Assembly (NCBI GenBank): GCA_039000515.1 | Contig: JBCFYV010000001.1 | Location: forward strand, 65,167,729-65,231,728 | Source of the DNA: Timema cristinae | Lineage: Eukaryota; Arthropoda; Insecta; Phasmatodea; Timematidae | Length of the DNA stretch: 64,000 nucleotides | Direction of reading: 5' to 3' | Shown here: positions 21,131-31,754 of the stretch, piece after piece | Position numbering within the stretch: position 1 is the first letter of the stretch | Layout: every line of letters starts with the position of its first letter | Position numbers and translations under genes: made by a program | Notes under the pieces: generated by a model | The model's input: only the letters and a program-made list of their open reading frames with translations | Databases searched by the model: none | Told to the model about the DNA's origin: nothing

Positions 21131-23849
21131 CAACCCCAGCTTGCCCCCTCCTCTTCTTCATCCTGTTTTACTGAATGTTTTGCTAATTCCCCCTCTTATA
21201 AAATAATGTTTGGTTGCCACTGGTTGTATCACACTTGTACACTGACTATCCTCTACTCGCGGCTAAGCTCACACCATGAGTATAGCAATCACTTTCTAAT
21301 CCAGACCTTAAAAAAGTGCAGTAATGAGACAGAGTAATTAATTTGATGCCCCTCCCAATGTTTTTAAGGTGCAGAAGGGGTGATCCTTGTTGTGGCTCAA
21401 TGCAAAGTCTCCAACAGACGATAGGTAGAATTATTTTAACAAAGACCCATCTTGAAGTAATTTAAAGTGTTTTAGAACATAATTGAAGTTGCACTTTGAT
21501 GAATTTGATAATACTCCAATAATTTACTAACTTAGGCACTGGGTAGAAATACTTAATATTTTCTCAGATACTAACATTTGGTGGTGTGTCCAACACACCT
21601 CTAAGAAAACATTTTCATTTGAAATCATTTGTTCAAAGTTTCACAATCAAAGGAACATCCTTCTAAAAATTAGGGAAACTCATTTGTGAATTGGCATGGG
21701 AAAAGGAAACTTATTGAGTTATTGGTATCACTGGCAAGAGCACAAATGGCTGAACAATGTGATGTAAAATATGTAAACATATTCCAACAATTGAGAATGT
21801 TATTGCCATTTGAACCTACAAGTTGAAAAAGTGAGTTTTGAGAACACTAGCGTTAAAGTTTTGCATTGTTTAAAGACAATCACCAAATGCTTCCACTGCT
21901 ATCTAGGATATAAAATATGAAGTAAAACCAATTTATAGTTCTAAGAGAGTGTAGGTAACATTTGCTGCAATCATCTAAAAACATATTTTGACCTAAATCA
22001 CTATAATCACCTGTCCTGAAATATTTGCTTGGTGAAGATAAGCTTCCTTTACCTTAGCCGGGAATTGTGCTGGAATCTTATTCTAGGGTTTGAGAGGCCA
22101 TCTTGTTATATCCTTATCACTATATTATACATCATTTAAATAAGTAAAACTAATAGCTGATGTTTAATCTGAAATATCAAATTGGACATTTTATAATTGT
22201 ATTAAATTTAGAGGCTTATTGATATACCAAAACAAAGTAATGATCAAAATACATGCTATTTCTGTAAGTTTAAGCAAACTTACTGCTGAATTAGATGATG
22301 AACAATATCAGTAAAGGTGAGGTTGATGAGCAATCAAGCTATTAGGTAAATGGTGGTTTATTGTTTAACCTGTCATAGACATCCGAGTCCTTTGATTAAT
22401 GAATGCGGTGTGGCGGTAAAAACTATTATTGCATTGTTGAATTCTGTATTTTAACATTGCATTTTACACCACATTCGTTGCTTTGTCACTATTTAACTAA
22501 ACTAACTTATCATTTAACTAAACTAATTGTGTTTAGTAATTAAATAAATTATATCCATCCAGGAGTTTAGAGTACTATTTTATTGAATTGATTTTAAAAA
22601 CATGTATTTAGTCTTACCAAATGAGCTGATTTCATCTCACTTTCTTCTTCCTAATATTTATTTATGTTCATAACACATCTACTACTTCTTAACTACGGGA
22701 CAAGTGTTTCCATCTGGGAACAGACGATGGCACTAAATAGGCCAAGTGACAGGATCTACCATTTAGTGGTGGGATTTGGTACTGACTGTTTTTAATCTTT
22801 GACGATATTTTGTGTTAATTATTTCTATTTTGTAAATCTGGTGTTTTAGTTTTTTTATAATTTATAATAATGTCCTTTAGATCAAATCCATTTAGCTCCT
22901 TCATTTTGGGTTTTAAATTTTTTTAAATTCATTTTTGACTAGCTTCCTCTTTTTACCGTGGGTCACGTGCATAGTTTTTTCAGCGTCTGCAGACCGTTGG
23001 AAGTCATTAAGGTCTGATGTAGTCTGCTTCTTTTCTTTTATTTCCACAATGTAGCTAAACTCCTATAATTTTTTTTACCTTATTCAGTAATGTCAGGATA
23101 GCTAAGTCTTTTTCTTATTTGAGTTTTTTCTAACCTTATTTTTATTATGTATTATTTCAATAAATTCTTGCTACCAAGCTTGAGCCACAATGGGTTTTGA
23201 ACCCCATGGGGATTTTATTCATTTAAATTGTAATTCTTTTTAAGATCGTTTTAATCTATTACCCTATTTTTAATTCATTCATCTCTTGGGATATGACTAA
23301 AGAAATAATGGCATTTTGATCATTTGGCAAACTTTTCTGTTTTAATGTTTCAGAATATTTAATGTAATTTAATTTGCTATTTTTACCTTTAAAAGGGCAC
23401 CGACGATTAATCTTTTATCTCTTGTATAACTAAAAGTTTTGTTTAGTGAGTTAATGCAGGCTTTGTTCTTTTTTTATGTTCCTTTTTTTTAAATGATTAT
23501 ACATTAATAATGAGGTCACCTTATTAAAATTTTGTTTCATATGTTGTGTCATTTGTAGCGTAGCATCGATGTTTCTTTTGATTACATGTATTACTCAATT
23601 TTTTTACTCCCTACAATGTACCTCTTCTCTCTCGCCCTAATCCCCTTTTGAACCAGGTCACTTTCTTAAAAATCTAATGCATATTTAAATTCGGTCTATT
23701 TTTTTATTGAAAAGTTTAATACTTTGCTGTGCCAATTTTTTTTTAGTCATTTTTGCATAACAATGGCACACTTTCTGTGAAATTAGTGCATTGTTTTTAT
23801 TGTTTGTGGAAATTTTGATGGTTATTTTCATATTTTTTTCTAAAACCAA

Positions 23850-23904
<55 letters not shown>

Positions 23905-24228
23905 CGAGAGAGGGAGAGGAGTGGTATTACAAACAAACAAGTGTAATATTGCCTTTTTGCCTTCACACCACTTTCACTAGAATGTATGTAGAGTGAGAAA
24001 AAGGCAAAAGGTTATTTTCCTAGCTGTCCATCTATAGTCGGGCTTATGGAGTGATTTAGTCCGTTTATGATAATACCTTTTTTTGTCAATTGAAAATCCA
24101 ATAAAAGAAATTCCCATACTCATCATTGAAAAGGTAAATTGGCATCATTTGTCAAAGTGCCAAAACATTTGTGTGAAGAGAATGCGATGTTTAGTAAGTT
24201 AACAACTGTCACAAAATACTATATATGG
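21131..24228. other. AT-rich intergenic region
   Basis: No gene, splice-supported exon or element boundary could be supported over about 3.1 kb. The only clear structure is a compound (TA)n-(GA)n microsatellite at about 23,857-23,918. The open frames at 20,978-21,337 and 23,685-23,966 have no recognisable content; the latter runs across the microsatellite. Confidence 0.5.
23857..23918. repeat. (TA)n-(GA)n compound microsatellite
   Basis: About 30 bases of alternating TA are followed directly by GA repeats with occasional C and G interruptions. Confidence 0.95.
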
Positions 24229-24236
24229 ATGGACAA
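24229..24236. repeat. Target-site duplication (left) of hAT element
   Basis: ATGGACAA here and at 27,163-27,170 exactly flank the inverted ends of the element between them. Eight bases is the hallmark hAT duplication length. Confidence 0.9.
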
Positions 24237-24510
24237 TAGGGTGTCCCAAGATACAAGGTAAAAAATTTTTTTTTGCAAAGTTGAATACGCATACCCTCTA
24301 TTTTTTTTTCTATTTCACCTCAGTAACTTAAATAAAAAGTATTATTGCAATAAGATAACGGTAAACCGTGCCGACTTTACTTCAAACTTGAACGTGAGAT
24401 CTTGTACGGGGAATACCATGGAAAGATTGTAAAATGTATGTTTCTTTGGTACATAAGACACCATTTTAATCAAAGCAGATATTTATTAACATATTACAGT
24501 AAAAGAAACA

Positions 24511-26793
24511 TTACTGAACATATTTTCGTTTCAATGCTTGCTTTTTACAGTCATGATAGATCTTCGTGTGTTCTTGTATGCAACGAAACAAAAATTGTTT
24601 TTGTTCCTCCTCAACCGTTATTAATCCATGAAAGTCCTGCATTAGTTTTACTGCTCTTTCAGCTGTATCGTTCACTACTCTAAGTATTGATATTGTCTTT
24701 TTTGCATCTAGAAAAGAAGCGTTATTCTCCCATGAAGAGGGACTCTCGTTGAGAAAACTATCATCAATTTTGAGTCTAGAAAACAATGAATGGCTTTTGA
24801 CTGATATGAAATCATCGATGCTTTTTTCTGTAAAAAAAAATGTAACAATTGCGTGATATAAATAAATAACTAAATAAACAATTACAAAATCAATGTATCA
24901 TACTCACCATACAATGAACCACAAAGTTCTTCCTTCGATGGAATGTATCTTTTCTCATGGGTCGAGAAATTTTCTCTATGTAAATTTGCCACCATTTTTA
25001 ATTTTGTTTCTTTGTCCACATCATCATCAAAAAGTGCTAATACTGCTATTTCATCAGTCAAATACCATAAATGCTGGAGAAATTTCTGTAAAGCAGCTTT
25101 CGAGATATTTTCATTAACATTTTCGTAAGCTTTCAAAGATTTCAAAAAGCACAAATCTTTGTAGGGTGCTTTAACTGCCAAAATGCATTGAAGCCATGGT
25201 TTAACATAGATGGTTACGATAAACAAGCAGACATCTAACAGTTCTTTCGTATCCTTGGTGTTTAATTTCAGCTGAGAACTAAATAACGATAGTTTTAGGG
25301 AGTAAATCGCTCGGGCCATCCATCTAGCTTGGTGCATGGCACCGGAGGTCTGATTTTAATATTTTTTTTTCTGCATCTCCACCTAAAAACACCATAGAAA
25401 TTTCGATCAACTCTCGATAGTCCTCTCTGACCATAACATTTTTAAGTTCATCTCGGTAAAAGTCCAGCAAATTTTCAATTTCGGGTACGGTTCTGAACAG
25501 TTCCACTGTTTCTCTATAGCAATGTATTTTAGTGGAATCTATATTTTTCCAATTCTCTTTGAGCTTTTTAAAGAGTGGAATATCGGGGCTTGTTGTCACT
25601 TGTTTAATTTTCAGATCGAACATAGCCTTTAACACCAGTTCGTATACATGATGGCGGCAAGAGAAAAAAAGCATTTCCCTATCAAATTTTTGTTCGAGGA
25701 GCGTACAAGCACCATTAAAACGACCTGTATTCGAAGCCGTAATATCACAACAGAGAATTTGGACCTTGTTTTCGAGATTACAATCTAAGATCGCCTTCCA
25801 AATAGCCTGCGCCTGTTCTTTGCCTGAGGAATTATCCAGTCTCAGCACAGCAATGAGTTGTTATTTTAGTCCAAATGAAATAACAATAGGCAAGCGTTCT
25901 TCTTTCGATTTTCGAGCACTCAAAGCAGGCAACAGTTTGCCATCCCAATGTAAGGTCACTACATCCGGTACATCGTTTTGAAAATAAATTTTTATGTTTT
26001 CCGCACGTTCCTTCCGTTTTTCTGTTAGGATTCTTTGAATTGAAGACTTACTTATCGGAAATTCTGACTTTGGAGTAATAAAGTCTTTCCTCAATACTGA
26101 TTTACTTGTCCCAGGTTTTGAGCTTTCGATCAGTGTTGGGAAATCTTCTGAATCTATATTTTCATTAGAATTCGAAGAGGAATCTTCTTGCAATGGTTCG
26201 TTTTATGCCGAGGATGTTGAATCGGAAACATATTTTATTCGCCGATTGTCTTCTTTGACAGCTCGAAGTCGCGCCCTTTCCTCTTTTTTGGCCAGATTTT
26301 TTATCCACTCCACCTAAGTGACCGGGTCGGCCCGGCTCTCTTTGGCGCTGCAAGAACATCCTATCTTCCTCTATTTTCATTAATTGAAGTGCATCAGCAT
26401 GTGCAATGTTGAACAAATTGTCTAAATTAATTACAAATTATTGTTGTCGCCGCTTGAATACGTCTTGTAATTTCTTTGCATTTATTTTTGTAAGTCTCTC
26501 CAAACTTGATACATATTAACAAGCTTCCTCACACAATTTGGCAACGATTTGGTAGGTATGCGTGCCTTTTCCCAAAATATAATACATTCACGAATAGCGA
26601 GATTTGCACTTTCATTAACACTTAAATTCACTTCTCGAATATTGTAAAACAAAACTGCGAGAACTTGTCCACTAGACGGAAGTTTTGAACCCGTTATTTG
26701 ATGTCTTATATTACCTATTAAAAATATCACTTTTTTAGAACCACGCAATTCCACTGCCATGTTCTGTTCACAGATTAAAAACCATACAAACAT
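24511..26793 (-). pseudogene. hAT-type transposase gene with 80-bp intron, broken
   Basis: Minus-strand coding blocks run in order. 26,793-26,482 contains IFLIGNIRHQITGSKLPS and ECIIFWEKARIPT. 26,416-26,165 contains NIAHADALQL and QREPGRPGHLGGVDKK. 26,193-25,861 contains VVTLHWDGKLLPALSARKS. 25,848-25,324 contains CCDITASNTGRFNGACTLLE and FFSCRHHVYELVLK. 25,337-24,882 contains HQARWMARAIYSLK and LQHLWYLTDEIAVLALFDDD. The last exon, to 24,511, contains RVVNDTAERAVKLM. WDGK and CDITASNTG are plausible first two acidic residues of an RNase H-fold transposase, and WYLTDEIAVLALFDD the third region. A clean GTGAGT donor and TTTTTACAG acceptor define an intron at 24,828-24,907 in phase 1. Lesions: frame change near 26,480, stop near 26,435, frame change near 26,295, stops near 26,205 and at 25,861-25,863, and a one-base loss near 25,338. 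Confidence 0.85.
24828..24907 (-). other. Intron inside the hAT transposase gene
   Basis: On the minus strand the exon ends TTGTATG|GTGAGTATG and the next begins TTTTTTTTTACAG|AAAAAAGC. The 80-bp interval contains stops, and removing it keeps the frame (phase 1). The short length is typical of insect introns. Confidence 0.85.
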
Positions 26794-27170
26794 TTACTAA
26801 TTAAACAACTTGGAATTATAAGCACATTGACACGTAGACGTGCGCTGTCTTGAGTAAACTGCTACTGACATTTTCACGGGTTGTGCAATCTCACTGTCGA
26901 AGCATTCCAAAACCTTCCTTTATTTTTTTTTTTTTTATATTTACCATTTGCAGCTGTTGGGTGCTCCACTACAGACACGTGTCGTCAGCGTTCGCTCGCT
27001 CAAGTACACATGTACTGACTGACATGTTTAGATGCAAGTCGGCACGGGTTGCCGTGGTCCAAATTACATGAAACATTATTTACAATTGTTTTGACATAAA
27101 AGGAAAAAAATAAGAGGGTATGCGAAAAAAAATAATTAATTTCATTTTTTTGGGACACCCTAATGGACAA

Positions 27171-27449
27171 GGTATACTTTATTTACTCTGCCAAGTCAAA
27201 GTTTATTTATTTTATGCTCAAAAAGAGTATACTATTAGGGTAATGCAAGAGAGTAGGGAAGTATTTACACCAAACAATGCATTGCAGCTATTAGAGTACA
27301 CAGATTTTAATGTTTCTAAATTATTTAGTTTTGTAGGTTCTCACAGCATAGTCTGCTAACTATTTATTTTACATGACATCAATAAATCATTACATTTAAA
27401 CACAACTTCCTAGTTTACTGCTTCCAAACACAATGATCATCAACATATG
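27171..27449. other. Spacer, no gene recognised
   Basis: Nothing recognisable between the hAT element and the LINE remnant; the small open frame at 27,120-27,359 crosses the transposon end and is spurious. Confidence 0.5.
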
Positions 27450-28262
27450 TTTTACCATGTCATGGACTACAGATATCACAGCACTGTTCAAGGTATTCAA
27501 GTTAAGGTCCAATCACTGAACATTCCACAGATGATTTAGACTTGTTAGGTAATAGTAAGGAAGCTGTGGCAAGAAATTCAGACATTTAATTAGAAATAGG
27601 TTTAGAATTGATCACTGAAAGAACACAGAGTGAGGACGATAATTTAGATATTACTGCAAACAACATATCATTTGACAGGGTTAGTGAGGAACAATTTCTA
27701 CTATCAATAACGATATTGGATTGAAAATTAGGAAAAGATTACAGTTGGGAAATGCCAGATATTACTTGGTCAATAAGTTGTTGACATCTCGCCTGCCTTC
27801 AAGAAATGTAGAACTCAGAATATACAAAATAATAGTTTTGCTGGTTCTTTATGGATTTAAAACATGGTCTCTTACCTTATACAATGAAAACAAATGTAGG
27901 GTGTTGGAAAACAAGATGTTTAGTAATATATTAATTGGTCCAAGGAGGGATGAAGATACTGGACAGTGGAGGAAACTATATAATGATGAGTTACATACTG
28001 TTATCACAAGATATTGCTAGGATAATAAAGTCCTGTAGGTTACAGTGACCAGGACAGTCAGCATGAATGTGAGATTCTAGAACTGTGTTCAGGTACTGAC
28101 TGGCAAACCCAATGGGAAGACCTAAATGCAGAGGGGAGGATAACGCTAGAATGGACCTTAAAGAATTATGGTTTAATGAGGTGGACTGGTTAGGACTAGT
28201 TCAAGAAAGGGATAGGTGGTGTAATTTTGATTCTAGGATAATTAGACAATGGAGAAACTAAA
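27450..28262 (+). pseudogene. Non-LTR retrotransposon RT remnant
   Basis: The plus-strand translation shows a 'DDLDLLGNSKEAV' block (the tail of the YADD palm region, near 27,530), then FDRVSEEQF. ORF 27,721-28,020 contains LQLGNARYYLVNKLL, RIYKIIVLLVLYGFKTWSLT and RVLENKMFSNILIGPRRDE. A further block with GRPKCRGEDNARMDLKEL and FNEVDWLGLVQERDRW runs to about 28,260. This is the C-terminal half of a LINE reverse transcriptase of the sort abundant in arthropods. Several in-frame stops and a missing N-terminal half make it a 5'-truncated dead copy. It is a different family from the antisense fragment at 9 kb. Confidence 0.85.
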
Positions 28263-28458
28263 TGGTGACACCAGCGAAGAGCATAGTCTTAAGTCACATT
28301 CATACACATGATATATTCAAAACTTAATTGATAATGCCATAAATTTAGAACCAGATCAACCCAACCCAAGTGAAGATGAGTAGAACCTCCAAACGTTGAA
28401 AATATTCAAGGGGAAATAGAGGTAGAAAGTATACCCAAACAAATTTTTAGAAATTAAT

Positions 28459-30037
28459 CAGAGCTAGGTCGAATCCACTATTTCTCGAATCTGAATCTAC
28501 ATTTTATTTTTGTATCTTGAATCTGAATCCTAACACATTGTTAGAAATTTTAATTATTTACAAATAAACCTACATTACACAATATAGATCTAAGCTCTAA
28601 ATTAAGATTTATTTCAATCTCAATAAACTCCAACCCCCCCTCGCAAAATACAGGTTAAAATCCAGCCAAATTAAACAATCTAGACTTATATTATTGTTTA
28701 AAAATCAAATCAATCAAAATTTGAGTGTCTTTTAATTATTTCTAAGTGTTGTTAGAATGAGTTAAGTTTCGAAAAAAAACATGTGAAATAAACAGATTAC
28801 GCCTAGTTATACTTTGATCAACTTTAATCATCATTGAAGGATTATAATTTATTTTAGTAAGATAGCAAAAATAAAAATACAATCAGATATTTTTAATAAA
28901 GACTAAAACAACATGCTTAACAATTAAATATACATTGGAAATCGTGAACTCAATAATGGCTAAGTATGTTTTATTATTATTTTCTTATATATCTATTATC
29001 TATCTTCGTGTAGAAAACAAGAAATATATTCGATTCTTGTGATATATCGATTTCTGAGAATACATTTTATTTAAAACAAGAACATATTTTTGACTCTAGC
29101 AATATGTTCATTCCCATTTTATTAGGCAAGAATAAGTTTGAATAATTTTACAATTAATTCAATAAAATATTAAAAAAACTCTTAGTTAAAATCAATTTTA
29201 AAACAGATTATGAATTAGCAAGTCGTTATTTGATTCTTAAAACTCGATAGTGCTTACTAAGTGTACAGATTGCTTGAGTCGATTCCAAATAAACATCGAT
29301 ATAAAATACGTAGGCCGGTAGGCGTAAATAAACAGTTTTATCAGTGTCAGACTGTTGACAGAATCTTATTTTCATTAAACCCAACCAAATATCTAACTTA
29401 AATATTTTAATATGCAATAAATTGGGGTTCTTTGTTTAATTGTAGATAATTTAAACTAGTTGGGTAGTAAGAATTAACAGTATCTTTATTTAATCATCAC
29501 TCTGGCGAGTAAAAATAATATACATCATGGCGGCCGCCTTTGTATCGTGTGTAATGTGTTCTTATTCCTGTTAAAAAAAAGCTGTAATTTGTTTTATTTA
29601 TTTTGAGTTTATTTGTAATTCTAGTTTTGATTTTCAGTTTTTGAAAGGTTTTAATGTGTTCATTAAAATATTTACAATATTGTTCGTGAGGTGAAAGTTA
29701 TAGAAGTGAGCATGTGCTGAAAGGGTTGAGTCCTAGTTTCCCATAGATGTGGGAGGGTAGGGTATTAGGCACCTAAGATTCTCCACACCTAACTTTTTTT
29801 TTAGTAATGATTGTATTCATGCTTATCTCTTTGGTCTGACAAAATAAAGATTATAGATTAAATTGTGATTTTCAAGTAGGCCTAACTAAGTAATTTTTTA
29901 ATTCAAAATATTATGCTTTGTTTATGAGGTGAAAGATTCAACCATTGAATCCAGTAAAACACCGAATCCTCGAATCTCAAATACTTGTCAGGATTCAGTG
30001 TATTCGAGGATTCAAAGATTCGAGTGGCCCATCTCTA
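28459..30037. mobile_element. Non-autonomous hAT element (1,579 bp)
   Basis: The left end CAGAGCTAGGTC (28,459) pairs with the right end, read in reverse as TAGAGATGGGCC. Both are followed by CGAATC-rich subterminal repeats (TCTCGAATCTGAATC on the left, TCCTCGAATACACTGAATCC on the right strand). An exact 8-bp duplication, AAATTAAT, flanks it at 28,451-28,458 and 30,038-30,045. The interior has no transposase coding, so it would rely on a relative's enzyme. The outermost base of the right end appears mutated (A instead of G). Confidence 0.85.
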
Positions 30038-30192
30038 AAATTAATCAATTTAATGCTTTGCAGCTTGTGTTGAGAGATGCAGGAAAGTAGCTAGGAATTA
30101 TGGAACAAAATTGAAAAGAACACCTGGGAAAACAAAATGAATTTAAAAGATTAGAGCAAGAACTTCAAGACAATTCAGCCAAAATTGAATTG

Positions 30193-30193
<1 letters not shown>

Positions 30194-30238
<45 letters not shown>

Positions 30239-30242
30239 TATA

Positions 30243-30322
<80 letters not shown>

Positions 30323-30324
30323 TA
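30194..30324. repeat. (TAA)n/(TTA)n palindromic microsatellite
   Basis: TAA repeats change to TATATA and then TTA repeats. It adjoins the 3' tail of the SINE B copy that follows, consistent with expansion of that SINE's AAT-type tail. Confidence 0.95.
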
Positions 30325-30603
30325 GCACCACGTCTTACTACTCGTTCGGGTTGTACGCACTTACACTAATGTGTAATGGTAGGGTGATTGTGAGATGAAA
30401 TGAAGGACCTACAGTTTAACGTGGGATCCAAACCACGGTGGAGGCCTGGCATTCCCCACATTCAAAAGTTGTAACTAATACACATCTTGTCAGAGGTGAA
30501 GGAAGGGTTTGGCAATCAGATAAATCTGTGCCAGGACCGAGGATTGAACCTTGGACTTCCAGCACAAAAGTCTCACCATTACCCCTAGACCACCAGGACA
30601 CCC
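30325..30603 (-). mobile_element. SINE family B, copy 1 (tRNA-derived)
   Basis: On the minus strand the head (near 30,600) reads as tRNA-like, with GGTGGTCTAGGGGTAATGG as an A-box region and CCAAGGTTCAATCCTCGG as the B box. The 3' tail reads GGGTTGTACGCA, given on the plus strand, next to TAGCACCACGTCTTACTACT, and then runs into the AAT microsatellite. A closely similar copy in the same orientation is at 57,378-57,645. Confidence 0.85.
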
Positions 30604-30945
30604 AATAATTTTTGTCAAAGATTCTGGTCAGAATACAGACAAAATATTACGAGATTTGGGAGGGAGCAATATTTAAATTTGTTAATTATTTGTAAACTGC
30701 ACACACCTAGCTACTGTATATTAAAATACAATATGTTTATTTTTGCTGTGAAGATTTCTTTTTCCAACCATTCATTGAATTAATAAAATGAGAAAATGTT
30801 ACTGACCAACATTTTTGCATACAGCTGTAATGAAAAGTTCCTCAGTATTAATAGCTTGGAATATTCTTGATTACATTGATAACTTTTAGGTCTTTACAAA
30901 TAATAAGACATTTAAGAAAATAATAAATTAGATATAACAAAAATA
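30604..30945. other. Spacer
   Basis: AT-rich, no gene or repeat recognised. Confidence 0.5.
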
Positions 30946-31376
30946 TAATTCTGAAAACTGACACCTGGACATGGGAATTGAACCTGGGACCTTTGGATTA
31001 GTAGGCCAATCCTCTGACCATTGAGCTATCCAGGAATCGTCCCGTGCTCAGGATTATTCTTCACTCATATTTTAAGGCAGAGTCTATGATGGACGTGTGG
31101 AAATTGTCGGCTACAAATGTGTGATTTTTTTAAGCCAACTACCGAGTCGAAGGTGGCTGCATTATCTGATAGCTCTTGATCTTAATAAAATCACACATTT
31201 GTAGCCGACAATTTCCACACGTCTATCACAGACTCTGCCTTAAAATATGAGGGAAGAATAACCCTGGGCACAGGACTACTTCTGGATAGCTCAGTGGCCA
31301 AAGCATTGGCGTACTAATCCGAAGGTACCGGATTCGATTCCTGTGTACAGGTGTCAATTTTCAATTTTCAGAATAT
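30946..31376. mobile_element. Palindromic element with tRNA-like arms, copy 1
   Basis: A long inverted repeat about 430 bp across. The right arm ends in a tRNA-like sequence (GGATAGCTCAGTGGCCAAAG, then CCGGATTCGATTCC) at 31,282-31,348. The left arm carries the complementary tRNA-like sequence (GGGAATTGAACC, then TGAGCTATCCAGGA) at 30,962-31,033. Inner arms share GACAATTTCCACACGTC and CAGACTCTGCCTTAAAATAT with their complements. The unpaired centre contains GGTGGCTGCATTATCTGATA and CTTGATCTTAA. A second copy with the same centre lies at 62,215-62,680. Confidence 0.85.
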
Positions 31377-31520
31377 GATATCTTGATGGAGTAAATCCAC
31401 ACTAAAAGAAAATAATAGCTTTGGCTATTTGATTCTTTCAAAAATATAATTGAAAACACTCTTATTATTATTATTACTATTATTCACGACACATTTATTA
31501 ATAGCAAATTGACACACTTA

Positions 31521-31754
31521 AGTGGGCATATGGTCCAAGGTGTCACTCTCACAATAGACTAGACTGCTGACGACAGGGATATTGAGGGTGAAGTCTGTGT
31601 TGGGTGTAATGAGAATGGGTTTTCATAAATGGTTCAACCCTCCTTCCCTGTGAATGTGTAGGTACACACCCACTAAATTCAAACTTCCTCATCCCTAACA
31701 CATAAGCGTAAATAGTTCATATAATTGTGTAAAACCCAATCTGGTAGTAAAACA
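31521..31754 (+). mobile_element. SINE family A, copy 2 (interrupted by the Polinton)
   Basis: The head CATATGGTCCAAGGTGTCAC and the body (TCCTCATCCCTAACACATAA, GCGTAAATAGTTCATATAAT) match the copies at 17.4 and 63.4 kb. The tail CTGGTAGTAAAACA is cut exactly at the Polinton left end. On the far side of the Polinton (54,438-54,472) the sequence resumes as AAAACATATTG followed by an AATAATAAT tail, as expected for the rest of this SINE. Confidence 0.75.
31749..31754. repeat. Polinton target-site duplication (left), AAAACA
   Basis: The same six bases directly follow the right terminus at 54,438-54,443. Six is the established duplication length for Maverick/Polinton integration. Confidence 0.9.

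Larger units (their letters stand above)
24237..27162 (-). mobile_element. hAT DNA transposon, complete but decayed (2,926 bp)
   Basis: The perfect 13-bp inverted ends read TAGGGTGTCCCAA at 24,237-24,249 and TTGGGACACCCTA at 27,150-27,162. They are bounded by an exact 8-bp duplication, ATGGACAA. A further inner match (CGCATACCCTCTA on the left, its complement on the right) extends the imperfect inverted repeat to around 65 bp. Inside is one minus-strand transposase-like gene with an intron. The intact ends and duplication show that this is a discrete insertion and place an otherwise loosely defined gene family in the hAT superfamily. Confidence 0.92.

Noticed and set aside
23685..23966. Minus-strand open frame of 93 codons
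   Set aside because: The central part is a translated (TA)n-(GA)n microsatellite.
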